40,008 bases of DNA. It comes from an uncultured Ruminococcus sp. GTDB taxonomy: Bacteria > Bacillota > Clostridia > Oscillospirales > CAG-272. The position numbers and the translations under genes are program-made. The stretch spans positions 1-40,008 of the forward strand of contig CACZNC010000022.1 in NCBI GenBank assembly GCA_902782445.1, given 5' to 3'. This document shows, one piece after another, positions 1-9,082 of the stretch (position 1 is its first letter; every line of letters starts with the position of its first letter). The notes under the pieces were generated by a model. It was not told the DNA's origin and did no database searches. It was given only the letters and a program-made list of their open reading frames with translations.

Positions 1-1086
1 TTCGTCCCCAACGAGCCGTCCGAGCCGCCTGGTCCCCTGACGGTACGCGGCCCTCTGTTCGGCGGTTAAGGGGGTATAGAGGTCAAGGAAGATCTCTCCC
101 GTGACCGTATCGACGGCGTTCAGACCGATGCGCTCGCAGTCGACGTCAGACCCGATCTTTTCCCGGTTCTGAAATGCGCCGTCCGTCCTGTACAGACCGT
201 TCACGGTGTCGCTGCACAGGAAGCCGTCCGCGTTCTCCCGAAGAATGGAAACCTCCGCGTCGATCAGGTCCTGCGGGATAGGGATTTCCTTTATCGTCCT
301 GCCTGTTTCGGCGTCGGCCAGCACGAAAACGCCGGTCGTCCCTGTGGTTTTGTTTTCCCGGTCGGTCGTCTGCGTCAGGAGCTTGTAACGGAGCTTTCCG
401 TTTTCGACCGACACGTTCGTAAGGATATGGTTCTCTTCGTCCAGCGTCGCTTTGTCGCCGATTCGCACCAGTTCCGCAAATGCTCCCGTGGACGGATCGA
501 GGCGTTCGATTGTCGAGATCCAATAGAGTTTGATCGACTCCCCTTCGCCGGTATGCGTGAATTCGTCCCGCAGAACGTACAGCGCACCGTCCGCATAAGC
601 AAGGGAATTCAGATCGACATAGGGGCACTCTTCCCGAATGTGTTTGCACAGGGGGTCGGGGCAGATCGCGCGGTCCTCGCCTGTCTCCAGATTGACGACC
701 TTATGGAGCCATGCCGTGCCCCAGGAGGTCCCTTCGCTGTCCTCCCGGCGGTATTGCTGGAAGGTGCAGACCCGGCAGTACCACATCCCGTCCCCGGCAG
801 AATTTGCGAGCGGCGCGTGAATGTAGCGAATCCCCTCGATGTCGGAGAGATCCCCGGGGGAGTAGACCGTCTCCGGGGCCCAGTCGCCCGTGTATTCCTC
901 GGCGTCATGCGGGAGCGCGGGCTTATTTGCCGCCTGTTCCGCCTTGTCGAGCAGCGCGGCGTCCACGGAGGGATCCCGGCGGCAGGAGGGGGCGGAAAGG
1001 CAGAGGAGTACGACAAGAATGAGGAGGAGACTTCTTATGCAGGCGGCGGACTTCCGTTTGCTCAGGATGCGTCGGACAGGTTTCAT
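1..1086 (-). CDS. Lp1: DPLC-motif lipoprotein, truncated by the window edge
   Basis: The N-terminal 362 codons are present; the gene runs off the left edge and the frame is open to base 1. A basic stretch, a hydrophobic run at about residues 19-31 and a lipobox ending at C35 (APSC) predict a surface lipoprotein. The family motif is C142-P-DPL-C147-K-H149 followed by C154-P, much further from the N-terminus than in its paralogues because about 100 residues are inserted after the lipobox. This insert carries its own C104-x-x-C107 pair. Downstream segments have the propeller look (strand, loop, T-G turn, for example LETGED and VTGEIF). The start at 1086 has a GGAG element about 8 bases upstream, and the gene has its own sigma-A promoter. 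Function is not known; membership of the Lp family is seen directly. Confidence 0.85.
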   Translation of the reverse strand, partial: MKPVRRILSKRKSAACIRSLLLILVVLLCLSAPSCRRDPSVDAALLDKAEQAANKPALPHDAEEYTGDWAPETVYSPGDLSDIEGIRYIHAPLANSAGDGMWYCRVCTFQQYRREDSEGTSWGTAWLHKVVNLETGEDRAICPDPLCKHIREECPYVDLNSLAYADGALYVLRDEFTHTGEGESIKLYWISTIERLDPSTGAFAELVRIGDKATLDEENHILTNVSVENGKLRYKLLTQTTDRENKTTGTTGVFVLADAETGRTIKEIPIPQDLIDAEVSILRENADGFLCSDTVNGLYRTDGAFQNREKIGSDVDCERIGLNAVDTVTGEIFLDLYTPLTAEQRAAYRQGTRRLGRLVGDE

Positions 1087-1256
1087 CTTATTTCTCCGTT
1101 TCCGCGCCGCTTTTTCGGAGAGACATGCGGCGTCTTCAACAGGTATAACCTCCGGGGGACCGGAAGCGTTACAGGATTTTCGATCATTCCGTGTAAAAGC
1201 TCGGATTCCGGCTCTTCCCCGTCTCCGCGGGCCCCTTTAATTTACGGTTGTACTAT

Positions 1257-1285
1257 ATTGTATCATGGAATCGCACCGCTGTCAA
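1257..1285 (-). promoter_or_regulatory. Sigma-A promoter of Lp1
   Basis: On the minus strand a perfect TTGACA (-35, 1280-1285) and TACAAT (-10, 1257-1262) are separated by 17 bp. Transcription should start near 1250, which leaves a leader of about 165 nt before the Lp1 start codon. This is the only near-consensus promoter found inside the lipoprotein array, so Lp1 is probably a separate transcription unit. Confidence 0.85.
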
Positions 1286-1322
1286 GTCGGATCCGCAAAA
1301 AATATGTCCAAATGTAGATGTT

Positions 1323-2576
1323 TCAGTTCTCCGCCAGGATCGAGGCGCACTCCCCCGTGAAGATGTCCGCCCGCACGTAGAACCGGAGCCGTCCCTGGGT
1401 ATTCCTGCCCTTCGGCGGCTCGCGCATTTCGAAGATCGCGTACCGGTCCGCGTAAACGCAGGTCAGATACGGGATCCAGTCCGTGTATTCTGTGTTCCAG
1501 TCTTCGAGGATCCTTCCGTCCTCCCCCGTCCGGTAATCGTGATAAAACAGGATCGCCTCGTTGTCGTCGGTCAGCTCCTCTTCGACGGCGGCCCCGTTCT
1601 CCCAGCTGAGGATCCCCCTCTGCGCCTCGTACACATGGGGGTCTTCAAGGTCCCCGACATAGAGGAGATACCGCAGGGGACCCTCCAGCGGATCGGCGCG
1701 GGGCATGATATATCCGTCGAGATCGGCGCAGGGTTCGTGCCGGACGGGGATCCTTTCGGGATTCCGGTTGTCGAGATCGCACCGGATCCAGTAATCCGCG
1801 TTCGTTTCCCACAGATCGGAGCCGTTCAGATTCAGAAAGCCGTAATAATTCCAGATATACCCCGCCTTCACGATGACATGCCGGTATCCGAGATACTCCC
1901 CGAGATCAGCGATCTTCCCGGTTTTGAGATTCAGCCGGTAAAGATGTTCTCGGAGGCTGTTGTCTTCGAGAAAGACACGGTCGTAATAATACAGATCGTC
2001 CCCGTATAGGGTCATGTCGATGAAGGGAGATCGGGAGTCGGGACGGTCTTCGGCCCTGAGGATCGCTTTCCTCCCGAGGGCGAGGGGGTCGTAGCGGATG
2101 ATGCCGATCCCGCCCCAGGGAACGGTTTTCTTTGTGACGATCCAGCCGCCGTTTCCGTCGGGTTCGTTCCAGTCGATCTCGGCGGTGTCCGCTCCGCAGA
2201 GGATGAATTTGCCGTTCCACCAGAGGATCGGCGAGAAGGAGGACAGCATCACCTCCGGGCAGCATTCGGCGTCGAGCTCATGGGTGCAGAAGGGATCATG
2301 GCAGAGCGGGACCGTCCGGGTCGAATACGGGTTGACGAGATAATGCCTTTCCGTGTCTCCGACGCTGAACCTCAGGACCAGATCGTCCCGCATCGGCTCG
2401 TATCCCTCCGGGACAAGCTCGTCCGCGTAAACCGGTTCGATCCCGAGGGAGGTATCCGCGGGAGGCATGGAGGTAAAATACTCGTCCAGATGGATCGGCT
2501 TCGGCCCCGGCACGGTACAGGAGGAGAGGATCGCGGCGAGGCAGAGGACGGACGCGCATACGGCGGACAGCTTCAT
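1323..2576 (-). CDS. Lp2: DPFC-variant lipoprotein of the array
   Basis: A 417-residue predicted lipoprotein with a signal peptide and a lipobox Cys at C20 (LSSC). The family motif is C92-H-DPF-C97-T-H99, then C105-C106-P; it is the only member with Phe instead of Leu and with a doubled Cys at the end. Later repeats such as DDLYYYDR and LYRLNLKTGK fit beta-propeller blades. It lies 72 bp downstream of Lp3 with no promoter or terminator visible between, so it is probably the last gene of the ATPase-Lp3-Lp2 unit. It is among the more divergent paralogues and lacks the extra type A cysteine. No specific function can be assigned. Confidence 0.88.
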   Translation of the reverse strand: MKLSAVCASVLCLAAILSSCTVPGPKPIHLDEYFTSMPPADTSLGIEPVYADELVPEGYEPMRDDLVLRFSVGDTERHYLVNPYSTRTVPLCHDPFCTHELDAECCPEVMLSSFSPILWWNGKFILCGADTAEIDWNEPDGNGGWIVTKKTVPWGGIGIIRYDPLALGRKAILRAEDRPDSRSPFIDMTLYGDDLYYYDRVFLEDNSLREHLYRLNLKTGKIADLGEYLGYRHVIVKAGYIWNYYGFLNLNGSDLWETNADYWIRCDLDNRNPERIPVRHEPCADLDGYIMPRADPLEGPLRYLLYVGDLEDPHVYEAQRGILSWENGAAVEEELTDDNEAILFYHDYRTGEDGRILEDWNTEYTDWIPYLTCVYADRYAIFEMREPPKGRNTQGRLRFYVRADIFTGECASILAEN

Positions 2577-2648
2577 ATCAGGGCTCCTTTCTTCCCGCTC
2601 CTCCCCGAACGCCCGGACTGCGTCCCCCCGGCGTCGGAAAGCGGTCTT

Positions 2649-3965
2649 TTATCTGACAAATTCACTCACCGTGAACTCGCCCGTTGCCGCATTCAGGATC
2701 AGGGTGTCTTCCGACAGGACCAGCCTGCCGCTCTCGTCCTGCTCCATAAAGAAGAAGGCGAGCCAGTCGTTGGTTTCATCTTCGTAACAGTCGAACAGGA
2801 CCTTGTCCGGGACTCCCTGCCAGCCGGCAAAATAATACTCCGCCGTTTCACCCACAAGTGTCCGCTCGCTTCCGTCGAGGTTCATCCGCCACACGCGGCA
2901 TCCGTTCAGGATCTCGGAACCGACGTCCCCGCCGTAGGAAAACGGGTCGGTTTTGATCTTCGTCCCCTCCGGCACGGGTGAGACGCCCTCCATCGTGAAG
3001 ATATGGCGGTCCGTCACAAGGAAATTGGAGCTCCCTATATCTTCCGCGACCGTTTCGGGCTCCCCCCCGGAATCCGGTCTTGTCCTCCGGAGGGAGTATG
3101 TAACCGCGCCGCCGTTTTCCCCGCGCCGGTCCCCCGGATCCTCCAGTTCGACCGCGATTCCGGCCGTATAGCCGTATCCCTCGGAATAGACGCTTGCGAA
3201 AGTCCTGACACCCGTTCTGACTTCTGTCCAGTTCTGTCCGTCGAGATCGGAGCGCAGGATCGACGCCGTCCTGTCCTCCGCGTATTTTGTCCACCAGATC
3301 GTGTCCCCCTCGAACATCAAGAGGTTCGGGTAATCGCTGCTGTCGATATATCCTCCCTCGGTCCGATAGGTTTCGGGAAGGGGCAGATCTTCGACGGTCC
3401 CGCTCTTTCCGTCCGCCCGGTGCAGGCTGTACGTACAGACGAGCCCGTCCCCTTCTTTGCTCCATGCGGCGCTATAATAGTACAGCATATCGCCGCGGAC
3501 GCCGAGAAAAACGAGACTGTCCGCATACTCCCGCAAGACCTCTGTTTCTCCGTCGGCGACTGCGCAGGCACAGAGCTTTTCCGTTCCGCGGAATCCGTTC
3601 TCATAGCGGGACAGAGAGCCGCGGCGGTAAAACAGGATCTCTTCGCCGACAGCGCATCCATTGCAGTCAAAGAACGGACATTCCTCCGTGTCGTGCATAC
3701 AAAGCGGATCCGTACAGACAGGGGTGGTCTTCCCGGAAACAAGATTCACTTTGTAGGGGAGCCCGGGCTGATTCCAGTTCAGCTTTCCGTTCTCCATCCG
3801 AAAGGCATAGATATTGTATTGAGGCCGGTTTTTCCCTCCGGAAGCTCCCGCGCCGCCCTCCAGATGGGTCTGTCCGGAGCCGCAGGAGACCGCGCCGAGG
3901 AGGGGCAGGATCCCGGCGAGGATGCCGCAGAGGGCGTTTTTCACGGCTGTCTTTCCGTTCTTCAT
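2649..3965 (-). CDS. Lp3: type B DPLC-motif lipoprotein coupled to the ABC ATPase
   Basis: A 438-residue predicted lipoprotein. The ATG at 3965 overlaps the stop of the ABC ATPase gene as ATGA, so translation of the two is probably coupled; the longer open frame upstream is an out-of-frame shadow of the ATPase. The lipobox ends at C28 (AVSC). The motif is C84-T-DPL-C89-M-H91, then C96-P, preceded by a VSGKTTPV segment. It resembles Lp7 along its length: the same GG-x-x-x-S/T-x-D strand near the middle and a C-terminus of the form LI-L/V-NAATGE. Lp7 sits directly behind the permease gene, so these two paralogues may be the dedicated surface partners of the ABC transporter (inference). Confidence 0.88.
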   Translation of the reverse strand: MKNGKTAVKNALCGILAGILPLLGAVSCGSGQTHLEGGAGASGGKNRPQYNIYAFRMENGKLNWNQPGLPYKVNLVSGKTTPVCTDPLCMHDTEECPFFDCNGCAVGEEILFYRRGSLSRYENGFRGTEKLCACAVADGETEVLREYADSLVFLGVRGDMLYYYSAAWSKEGDGLVCTYSLHRADGKSGTVEDLPLPETYRTEGGYIDSSDYPNLLMFEGDTIWWTKYAEDRTASILRSDLDGQNWTEVRTGVRTFASVYSEGYGYTAGIAVELEDPGDRRGENGGAVTYSLRRTRPDSGGEPETVAEDIGSSNFLVTDRHIFTMEGVSPVPEGTKIKTDPFSYGGDVGSEILNGCRVWRMNLDGSERTLVGETAEYYFAGWQGVPDKVLFDCYEDETNDWLAFFFMEQDESGRLVLSEDTLILNAATGEFTVSEFVR

Positions 3966-4864
3966 TGCGCCTCGCCTCCCCCGCTCTCTCCGAACACCCA
4001 AAGGTAATAGTCCTCCAGCGTCGGGGCGGCGTGTCTCGCGTTCCCGTCCGGCATGGCCTCCGACAGCACCCGGAGCAGGATCTCCCCGCTCTGCTCGTCC
4101 CGGGAGATGTTCGTCACACGGAAGCGGTTCTGGAAGGCCTGCACCTCGCTCTCCGCGCAGGGGACGATCCACACGGATCCCGCGATCTTTTCCGTCAGGA
4201 CGTGGGGGGGAGCGTTGTCCACGATCACGCCTTTTTTCAGCATGATCACGTCCCGGGCGATGAACTCGATGTCCGGCACCACGTGGGTGGCGATGAGGAC
4301 GATCTTGTCGAAGGCGATCTTCGCGATATAGTTGCGGATCGAAATGCGCTGCTTCGGGTCCAGTCCGGCGGTGGGCTCGTCGAGGATCAGGATCTCGGGA
4401 TCTCCGAGAACCGCCTGGGCGAGAGCCAGCCTCTGCTTCATGCCCCCGGACAGGGCTCCGATCTTCCGCCCCGGCACGTCGTCCAGTTCCACGGCGGCGA
4501 GGATCCCGGGGATCTGCTCCTTCGCCTCCGCCTTCGTCATGCCTTTGAGCGCGGCCATATACCACATGAACCGCTCCACCGTGAAGTTCGGGTAGAGTCC
4601 CGGGTACTGGGGCATGAAGCCGAGCTTTTCCCGGAAACGGACGCCCATTTTCAGGACGTCTTCGGTCACGCCGCCGTCCGAGGTGTAAAAGATCGAGCCG
4701 GAATCCGCCTTGAGGTTGTCCGTCAGGATGTTCATGAGGGTGGATTTTCCGCTCCCGTTCGGGCCGAGAAGGGCGTAGATCCCCGGTTCGAGGATCGCGG
4801 AAAAGGCGTTCAGGGCGAGATTGGAGCCGTAGGATTTCGTCACCCGGTCAAGTGTAAGTTTCAT
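3962..4864 (-). CDS. ABC transporter ATP-binding protein
   Basis: A 300-residue cytosolic ATPase with all expected motifs: Walker A GPNGSGKST at residues 34-42, Q-loop Q86, signature LSGGM at 138-142, Walker B ending at D162-E163, and switch His H194 (IATH). The layout is that of drug/peptide export or ABC-2 type ATPases, with a C-terminal accessory segment after about residue 220. No permease lies next to it; the only ABC-2 permease in the window is 6.6 kb upstream in the same array, so the two probably work together (inference). It has a strong GGAGG ribosome site. The 156-bp region before it is AT-rich and holds a palindrome also found before Lp10. It is followed by Lp3 with an ATGA overlap. 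Confidence 0.93.
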   Translation of the reverse strand: MKLTLDRVTKSYGSNLALNAFSAILEPGIYALLGPNGSGKSTLMNILTDNLKADSGSIFYTSDGGVTEDVLKMGVRFREKLGFMPQYPGLYPNFTVERFMWYMAALKGMTKAEAKEQIPGILAAVELDDVPGRKIGALSGGMKQRLALAQAVLGDPEILILDEPTAGLDPKQRISIRNYIAKIAFDKIVLIATHVVPDIEFIARDVIMLKKGVIVDNAPPHVLTEKIAGSVWIVPCAESEVQAFQNRFRVTNISRDEQSGEILLRVLSEAMPDGNARHAAPTLEDYYLWVFGESGGGEAQ

Positions 4865-4986
4865 GGTTTCCTCCGTTTGCGTCTGCCTTCATCATCTGTC
4901 GCGTGTCGTTTCTTTTATATTTATCATACAATCCGACGGGCTTGATTTTTTGAATCATGTCGAAACATTCCGCGAATTTTCCGTGA

Positions 4987-4997
4987 ATTCCGGCCGG
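4987..4997 (-). promoter_or_regulatory. Candidate operator: CCGGCCGG palindrome upstream of the ATPase
   Basis: On the minus strand the 11-mer CCGGCCGGAAT occurs here and again, in the same orientation, at 18457-18467 upstream of Lp10. Both lie in the few AT-rich gaps of the array. The rest of this gap (4865-5020) holds a TATGAT -10-like hexamer near 4923-4928 without a recognisable -35, and no clear terminator. A shared regulator site is possible, but short GC palindromes also occur by chance in such a genome. Confidence 0.3.
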
Positions 4998-5020
4998 TTT
5001 TCTTTTTTTCAAATCCGTTT

Positions 5021-6301
5021 TCAGTTGAGATCACCGTAATCCCGGATCACGCCGAGGGTCTCCGGGTCCAGGGCGACGACATGGTTGAAGTATTCGCCGG
5101 TCTCCCAGAGCTTCCCTTCGTCGTAGACCGTCCCGTAGAGCACGCCGTCCGCCGCCGCGAGCAGGGTCAGGACCTGTCCGGGCTCGATCCCCTCTCCGGG
5201 CGCGCGTTCGGTGATTTTCCCGTCCCGGATGCAGCCGACCGCGAGATTTTTCGAGACGAAGAAATCGTAGTCCTGCTTTCCTCCCGGAGCACCGGTGGGC
5301 ATGGGCTTCGTGCCGAGGTATTCGGATTCCGTATCCACGTACCAAACGGCGTCCGGGCCGAAACAATACGATCCCGAAGCGGTGCTTGTGATCTCTTCAA
5401 ACCGTTCCGTCTCCCGGTTCAGCCGGTACAGGACCATCGTGACCTCCGGCCGGGAGACTTCCTCCCCCGATTCCCGCACATAGGTCCGTTCTCCACCCTG
5501 CTCCGCCTCCAGCCACAGCTCCCCGAAGGCCCAGTGTACCCGGAACAGGAAAACATCCTCGGCGGGCGGGGGGATGACGGTCTTCTCCCCGGTTTTGAGT
5601 TCCGTGATCTCGACCTGCTGCCCCGCGCTGGTATAGAGGTTGTCAAGGTCGGCGGCCTTTGAATACGAAATCACGGCGACATGCGAGGCGTCCGGATTCA
5701 CCGCATAGCTCAGGCCACGGATAAACCTCTCGTCGAGCGCCTCCTCCGGTTCCCCGCCTTCCGTGGGCATGCGCATGAGGACCGTGTATTCGTTCTCCCC
5801 TTCCGGCGCGTCTTCGTCGATCCGCCTTTCCGGGAACCAGAGATACCCTCCTGCGGCTTCCAGTACGGAGAAGTACCTGCTGTCCGATGGTCGGGAGTTC
5901 AGCAGCCGGAAATCGCTCCCGTCCCGGTTCAGAGACCAGATCTGCTTCACCGCCCCGTCCTCCGGCTTCTTCCCGGCCGTTTCCGGATCGACGAGGATCG
6001 AAAGATAGAGTTTTTCCCCGTCGGTCACAACAAAGCGAACCATGGCTCTCATGTCGTCGGGGCAGGTCCCGTCCGTGCCGTCGTGGAGGCAGAGGGGATC
6101 GGCGCAAAGCCCTTTCCGCATCCCGTCCGGGGTATAGACCGTGACCTGATTCATGAAGAGGCAGCTGTAAAACCGGTCTCCCAGCGCGCATCCGTCTTTT
6201 GAATTGCGGAAGAAGAGACGTTCGCTCTCCGGCTGTTTCCCGCAGGAAGGGAGGAGCAGGGCGAGGGCAAATAGAACCGCCGCGATTCTGCGTTTTTTCA
6301 T
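5021..6301 (-). CDS. Lp4: type A DPLC-motif lipoprotein
   Basis: A 426-residue predicted lipoprotein with lipobox Cys C20 (LPSC). The motif is C66-A-DPL-C71-L-H73, then C80-P, preceded by YTPDG and by the type A extra cysteine C38, 28 residues earlier. Propeller-like strands recur (GGYLWF, GELWLE, GVLYGT). A second conserved segment, EYLGTKPMPTG at 327-337, is shared exactly with Lp5, and the two also share DEDAPEGE, so they are recent duplicates separated by the solute-binding protein gene. It is the last gene of the long Lp10-to-Lp4 run and starts 12 bp after the end of the solute-binding protein gene. Confidence 0.9.
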   Translation of the reverse strand: MKKRRIAAVLFALALLLPSCGKQPESERLFFRNSKDGCALGDRFYSCLFMNQVTVYTPDGMRKGLCADPLCLHDGTDGTCPDDMRAMVRFVVTDGEKLYLSILVDPETAGKKPEDGAVKQIWSLNRDGSDFRLLNSRPSDSRYFSVLEAAGGYLWFPERRIDEDAPEGENEYTVLMRMPTEGGEPEEALDERFIRGLSYAVNPDASHVAVISYSKAADLDNLYTSAGQQVEITELKTGEKTVIPPPAEDVFLFRVHWAFGELWLEAEQGGERTYVRESGEEVSRPEVTMVLYRLNRETERFEEITSTASGSYCFGPDAVWYVDTESEYLGTKPMPTGAPGGKQDYDFFVSKNLAVGCIRDGKITERAPGEGIEPGQVLTLLAAADGVLYGTVYDEGKLWETGEYFNHVVALDPETLGVIRDYGDLN

Positions 6302-6313
6302 CTTATCCTCCTT

Positions 6314-7804
6314 TCATTTATGCTCCGCGAGCCAGATCGTCACCCTCGACTGGATCGCCGCGGCGCAGCCCTCCGCCGTCGAAGCGCCTCCGAGGAACGC
6401 CGAGATCTCCTCGTCCACGATGGCCCGCACCTCCGAGGGCGTCCGGTCCGCGATGCGCGTCACCTGCTCGGAATCGAGAAGCGCGAAGATCCGCTCGCCG
6501 TCCTCCTCGGTGAATTCGTACATGTGTCCCGGCTGATCGAGCTCCGCGTCCGACTGCGGGTTGTCCGGGTGACCTTTCGCCACAGCCCCGCCCCCGCCGG
6601 AGAAATATTGAATGAATATCGTATCTTTGTACTGCGCGGTCATTTCTTCGAAGATGGATTTCAAAACCGGGATCTCGTGGACCATCAGCCGCGGCGGCTC
6701 CCCCATCCGGTCGGGTTCGAAGAAGGTCTTCATGAAGTCCCACGCCCCGTCCGGGTTTTCGGCGGTTTTGAGGATCGCGTAGGTCCAGTCGAAATCGAGC
6801 TTCATGCGGCTTTGCGCGGCGTCCGGGTATCCGATGCGGGTGAAGGCGTCCGTTCCGAACACGGCGGCGTCCTCCACCATCTGATTCACTTTGAAATAGA
6901 TCCGGTTTTCGAGGGCGACCTTCCCCGTGTAGTACAGTTCGTACCGTTCCTCCTGGGGCTTCGATTCGAGGGGGGATTTCACCGTCAGTTCGTTCCAGTC
7001 CTTCGGAAGGGGGGCGAGGAATTTGAGCCAGCGCAGGAAGAGCGGGCTGTCGAAAGAACAGGTCCCCACCTCCCGGTCGATGAACTGCGCGTACCCGTCG
7101 GAGCCGAGGAGGACGTCCGCCGCCTGTTCATGGCAGAGATGGCTGACGAGAACGACGTCCGGCGGGATGGAATCGGCGAAATCCAGCAGTTCTTCGAGGG
7201 TCCAGCCTTCCCGCCCGGCATAGCTTCCGAGGAGCGCGTCATTCCCGATCAGGGTGTTCGCCGTGAAACCGTTCGAGAGCGCCCAGATCTTCCCGTCTGC
7301 CGTCGAGAAGGAGGCGAGGACGGAGGCGAAGAGGTCCTCCCGGTTCAGAAAACCGTCGTTTTCGATCCGCGGGGCGAGGTCGGTCCAGAGATTCTTTTCC
7401 CGCACGGCGTCCGCCAGCCTGCCCGCCGCGGAGGGAATGAGGACGAGGTCCGGGGCGATCTTCCCCGTCACCAGATCGAGGGCGAGCCGCTCTTCCCCGG
7501 CTGAGGGATCGAAATCGGAGTTGAGGACGGAGTAGTCCATCCGCTTCACCCGGACTTCCCCGCTCTCCTCGAATTCCCGGATCTTATCCTTCAGATCTCC
7601 CCCGTCCCAGGGAAAGGCCACCGTCACCACGGGACCGTCCCAGTCCGAAAGATCGTCGACGGCCGGTTCCGTCGCTGTGGGCACGGGAGGCCGGGTATTC
7701 CCGCCGGGTTTTGTCCCCGGATCGGAAGCGCCGCCCTTTTCGCAGGAGGCGGCGAGGAAAACGCACAACACGATCGAGAGGATCAGCAGAGCGATTCGTT
7801 TCAT
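6314..7804 (-). CDS. Extracellular solute-binding lipoprotein (family 1-like)
   Basis: A 496-residue lipoprotein with lipobox C21 (LAASC). It differs from its neighbours: it lacks the DPLC motif and shows features of ABC sugar/oligosaccharide binding proteins, such as the segment GWTLEELLDFADSIP in the middle and NPDGAWDFMKTFF near residue 350. A Thr/Pro/Gly-rich linker follows the lipobox. Family 1 binding proteins normally lie beside two MalF/MalG-like permeases; none is present in this window. Here it sits between Lp5 (21 bp gap) and Lp4 (12 bp gap) in the same apparent operon. It may feed the ABC-2 system, share a permease encoded elsewhere, or act as a sensor. The family assignment is moderately sure; the ligand is unknown. 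Confidence 0.85.
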   Translation of the reverse strand: MKRIALLILSIVLCVFLAASCEKGGASDPGTKPGGNTRPPVPTATEPAVDDLSDWDGPVVTVAFPWDGGDLKDKIREFEESGEVRVKRMDYSVLNSDFDPSAGEERLALDLVTGKIAPDLVLIPSAAGRLADAVREKNLWTDLAPRIENDGFLNREDLFASVLASFSTADGKIWALSNGFTANTLIGNDALLGSYAGREGWTLEELLDFADSIPPDVVLVSHLCHEQAADVLLGSDGYAQFIDREVGTCSFDSPLFLRWLKFLAPLPKDWNELTVKSPLESKPQEERYELYYTGKVALENRIYFKVNQMVEDAAVFGTDAFTRIGYPDAAQSRMKLDFDWTYAILKTAENPDGAWDFMKTFFEPDRMGEPPRLMVHEIPVLKSIFEEMTAQYKDTIFIQYFSGGGGAVAKGHPDNPQSDAELDQPGHMYEFTEEDGERIFALLDSEQVTRIADRTPSEVRAIVDEEISAFLGGASTAEGCAAAIQSRVTIWLAEHK

Positions 7805-7825
7805 GTTCGGTTCCTTTCTTTGTTT

Positions 7826-9082
7826 TCAGTCAAGCCGGACCGGATCGAAAGTCCGGAACACGGTCACGGTCTCCGGATCGAAGGCGCAGGAGACGAAGCT
7901 GATCTCTCCCGTCTCATAATAATTCCGCCCGCCGTCGGTCATGCTCGCGTATAGAATCCCGTCCGCGCCCGCCGTAAAGGTCAGCATTTCGAATCCTTCC
8001 GGGAGGTTCGGGAGGACCTCCATGATGGCTCCGTCCTTCCAGAATCCGACGGCGACGGTTTTTGTCTCGAAGAAATCGGAATCGACCATCTCCCCGGGTC
8101 GTCCGGTGGGCATAGGCTTGGTGCCGAGGTATTCCGATTCCGTCCGTGTGTAATAAACGGCATTCCCTCCGAAGACGAAGCCGCTGTCAGCCTCGGCGAT
8201 CTGGACGAATTTGCTTTCCCCCGCGGGCAGACGGTAGAGGACCCAGTCACTCCGCCTCAGCTCGACGGCTTCGCCGGAATCCCGGGTGAAGGAAATCATC
8301 CTGTCTTTATGCGTTCTCAGCCAGAGCTCCCCCTGCCACCAGTCGAGAAACCCGAGTCCTTCGTCCGCGGCGGGAGGATCGACCACCGTTTTTTCTCCCG
8401 TTTCCATGTCGGTGAGTTCGATCCACTCCCCTTCCGAAGACGCAGGGGCATTCACCGGTCTCGACGAAAAGGAAGCATTGATGACCGCGAGCGTCTGCCC
8501 ATCCGTGCTGACAGCGAAACCCGGCGCAAACAGATACCCTTCTCCGACGGTCTCCGGTTCCCCTCCCGAGACGGGTACGCGCAGGATCGAGAAGGTTTCG
8601 CGCTCTCCCTCCGGGGCGTCCTCGTCGTACTGTCCCTGCGTGAACCAGAGATATCCGCCCCCGACCTTGAAGTCCGGCGAATCGCTCCCGGTCATGTCGG
8701 TTTTGCAAATCCTTTTGAACGCGCTCCCGTCTGGGTTCAGGCTGTAAAGCTCCCGGGAGAACGCGCCCGTCACGGAATCGGCGGTCATGCCAGAGAAATA
8801 AAGGGAGCTTCCGTCCGTGACAAGGTCCTTGAAATGAAATTGGTTGGAGTCCGGGCAGATCCCGTCGCTCCCGTCGTGCTTACAGAGCGGGTCCCGGCAG
8901 AGCCCTTCCCGGATCCCCTCCGGGGTATAGGACTTGACGTAGAGCAGGTCGCTGATATAGGCAGTGGAACCGAGGAAACATCTGTACTGGGTGTTGAACC
9001 AGAGGGGCTGTACAGCAGGGGTTTTGGCGCAGGAAGGGAGAAGGACCAGCAGGACAAGAAGCAGAAGAACTGTCTTTTTCAT
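7826..9082 (-). CDS. Lp5: type A DPLC-motif lipoprotein
   Basis: A 418-residue predicted lipoprotein with lipobox C18 (LPSC). The motif is C62-R-DPL-C67-K-H69, then C76-P, after YTPEG; the type A extra cysteine is C35, 27 residues earlier. EYLGTKPMPTG occurs at 317-327, identical to Lp4. Blade-like repeats include GGYLWF at about 141 and GELWLR at about 251. Its start codon overlaps the stop of Lp6 by 4 bp (ATGA), which supports co-translation. Molecular function is unknown. Confidence 0.9.
   Translation of the reverse strand: MKKTVLLLLVLLVLLPSCAKTPAVQPLWFNTQYRCFLGSTAYISDLLYVKSYTPEGIREGLCRDPLCKHDGSDGICPDSNQFHFKDLVTDGSSLYFSGMTADSVTGAFSRELYSLNPDGSAFKRICKTDMTGSDSPDFKVGGGYLWFTQGQYDEDAPEGERETFSILRVPVSGGEPETVGEGYLFAPGFAVSTDGQTLAVINASFSSRPVNAPASSEGEWIELTDMETGEKTVVDPPAADEGLGFLDWWQGELWLRTHKDRMISFTRDSGEAVELRRSDWVLYRLPAGESKFVQIAEADSGFVFGGNAVYYTRTESEYLGTKPMPTGRPGEMVDSDFFETKTVAVGFWKDGAIMEVLPNLPEGFEMLTFTAGADGILYASMTDGGRNYYETGEISFVSCAFDPETVTVFRTFDPVRLD

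Noticed and set aside
2649..4565. 638-codon version of Lp3
   Set aside because: The first 200 codons lie in the wrong frame of the ATPase gene; the lipoprotein signal begins at the ATGA overlap at 3965.
4865..5020. A sigma-A promoter for the ATPase gene
   Set aside because: A TATGAT-like -10 is present, but no acceptable -35 lies at 15-19 bp; not called as a feature on its own.
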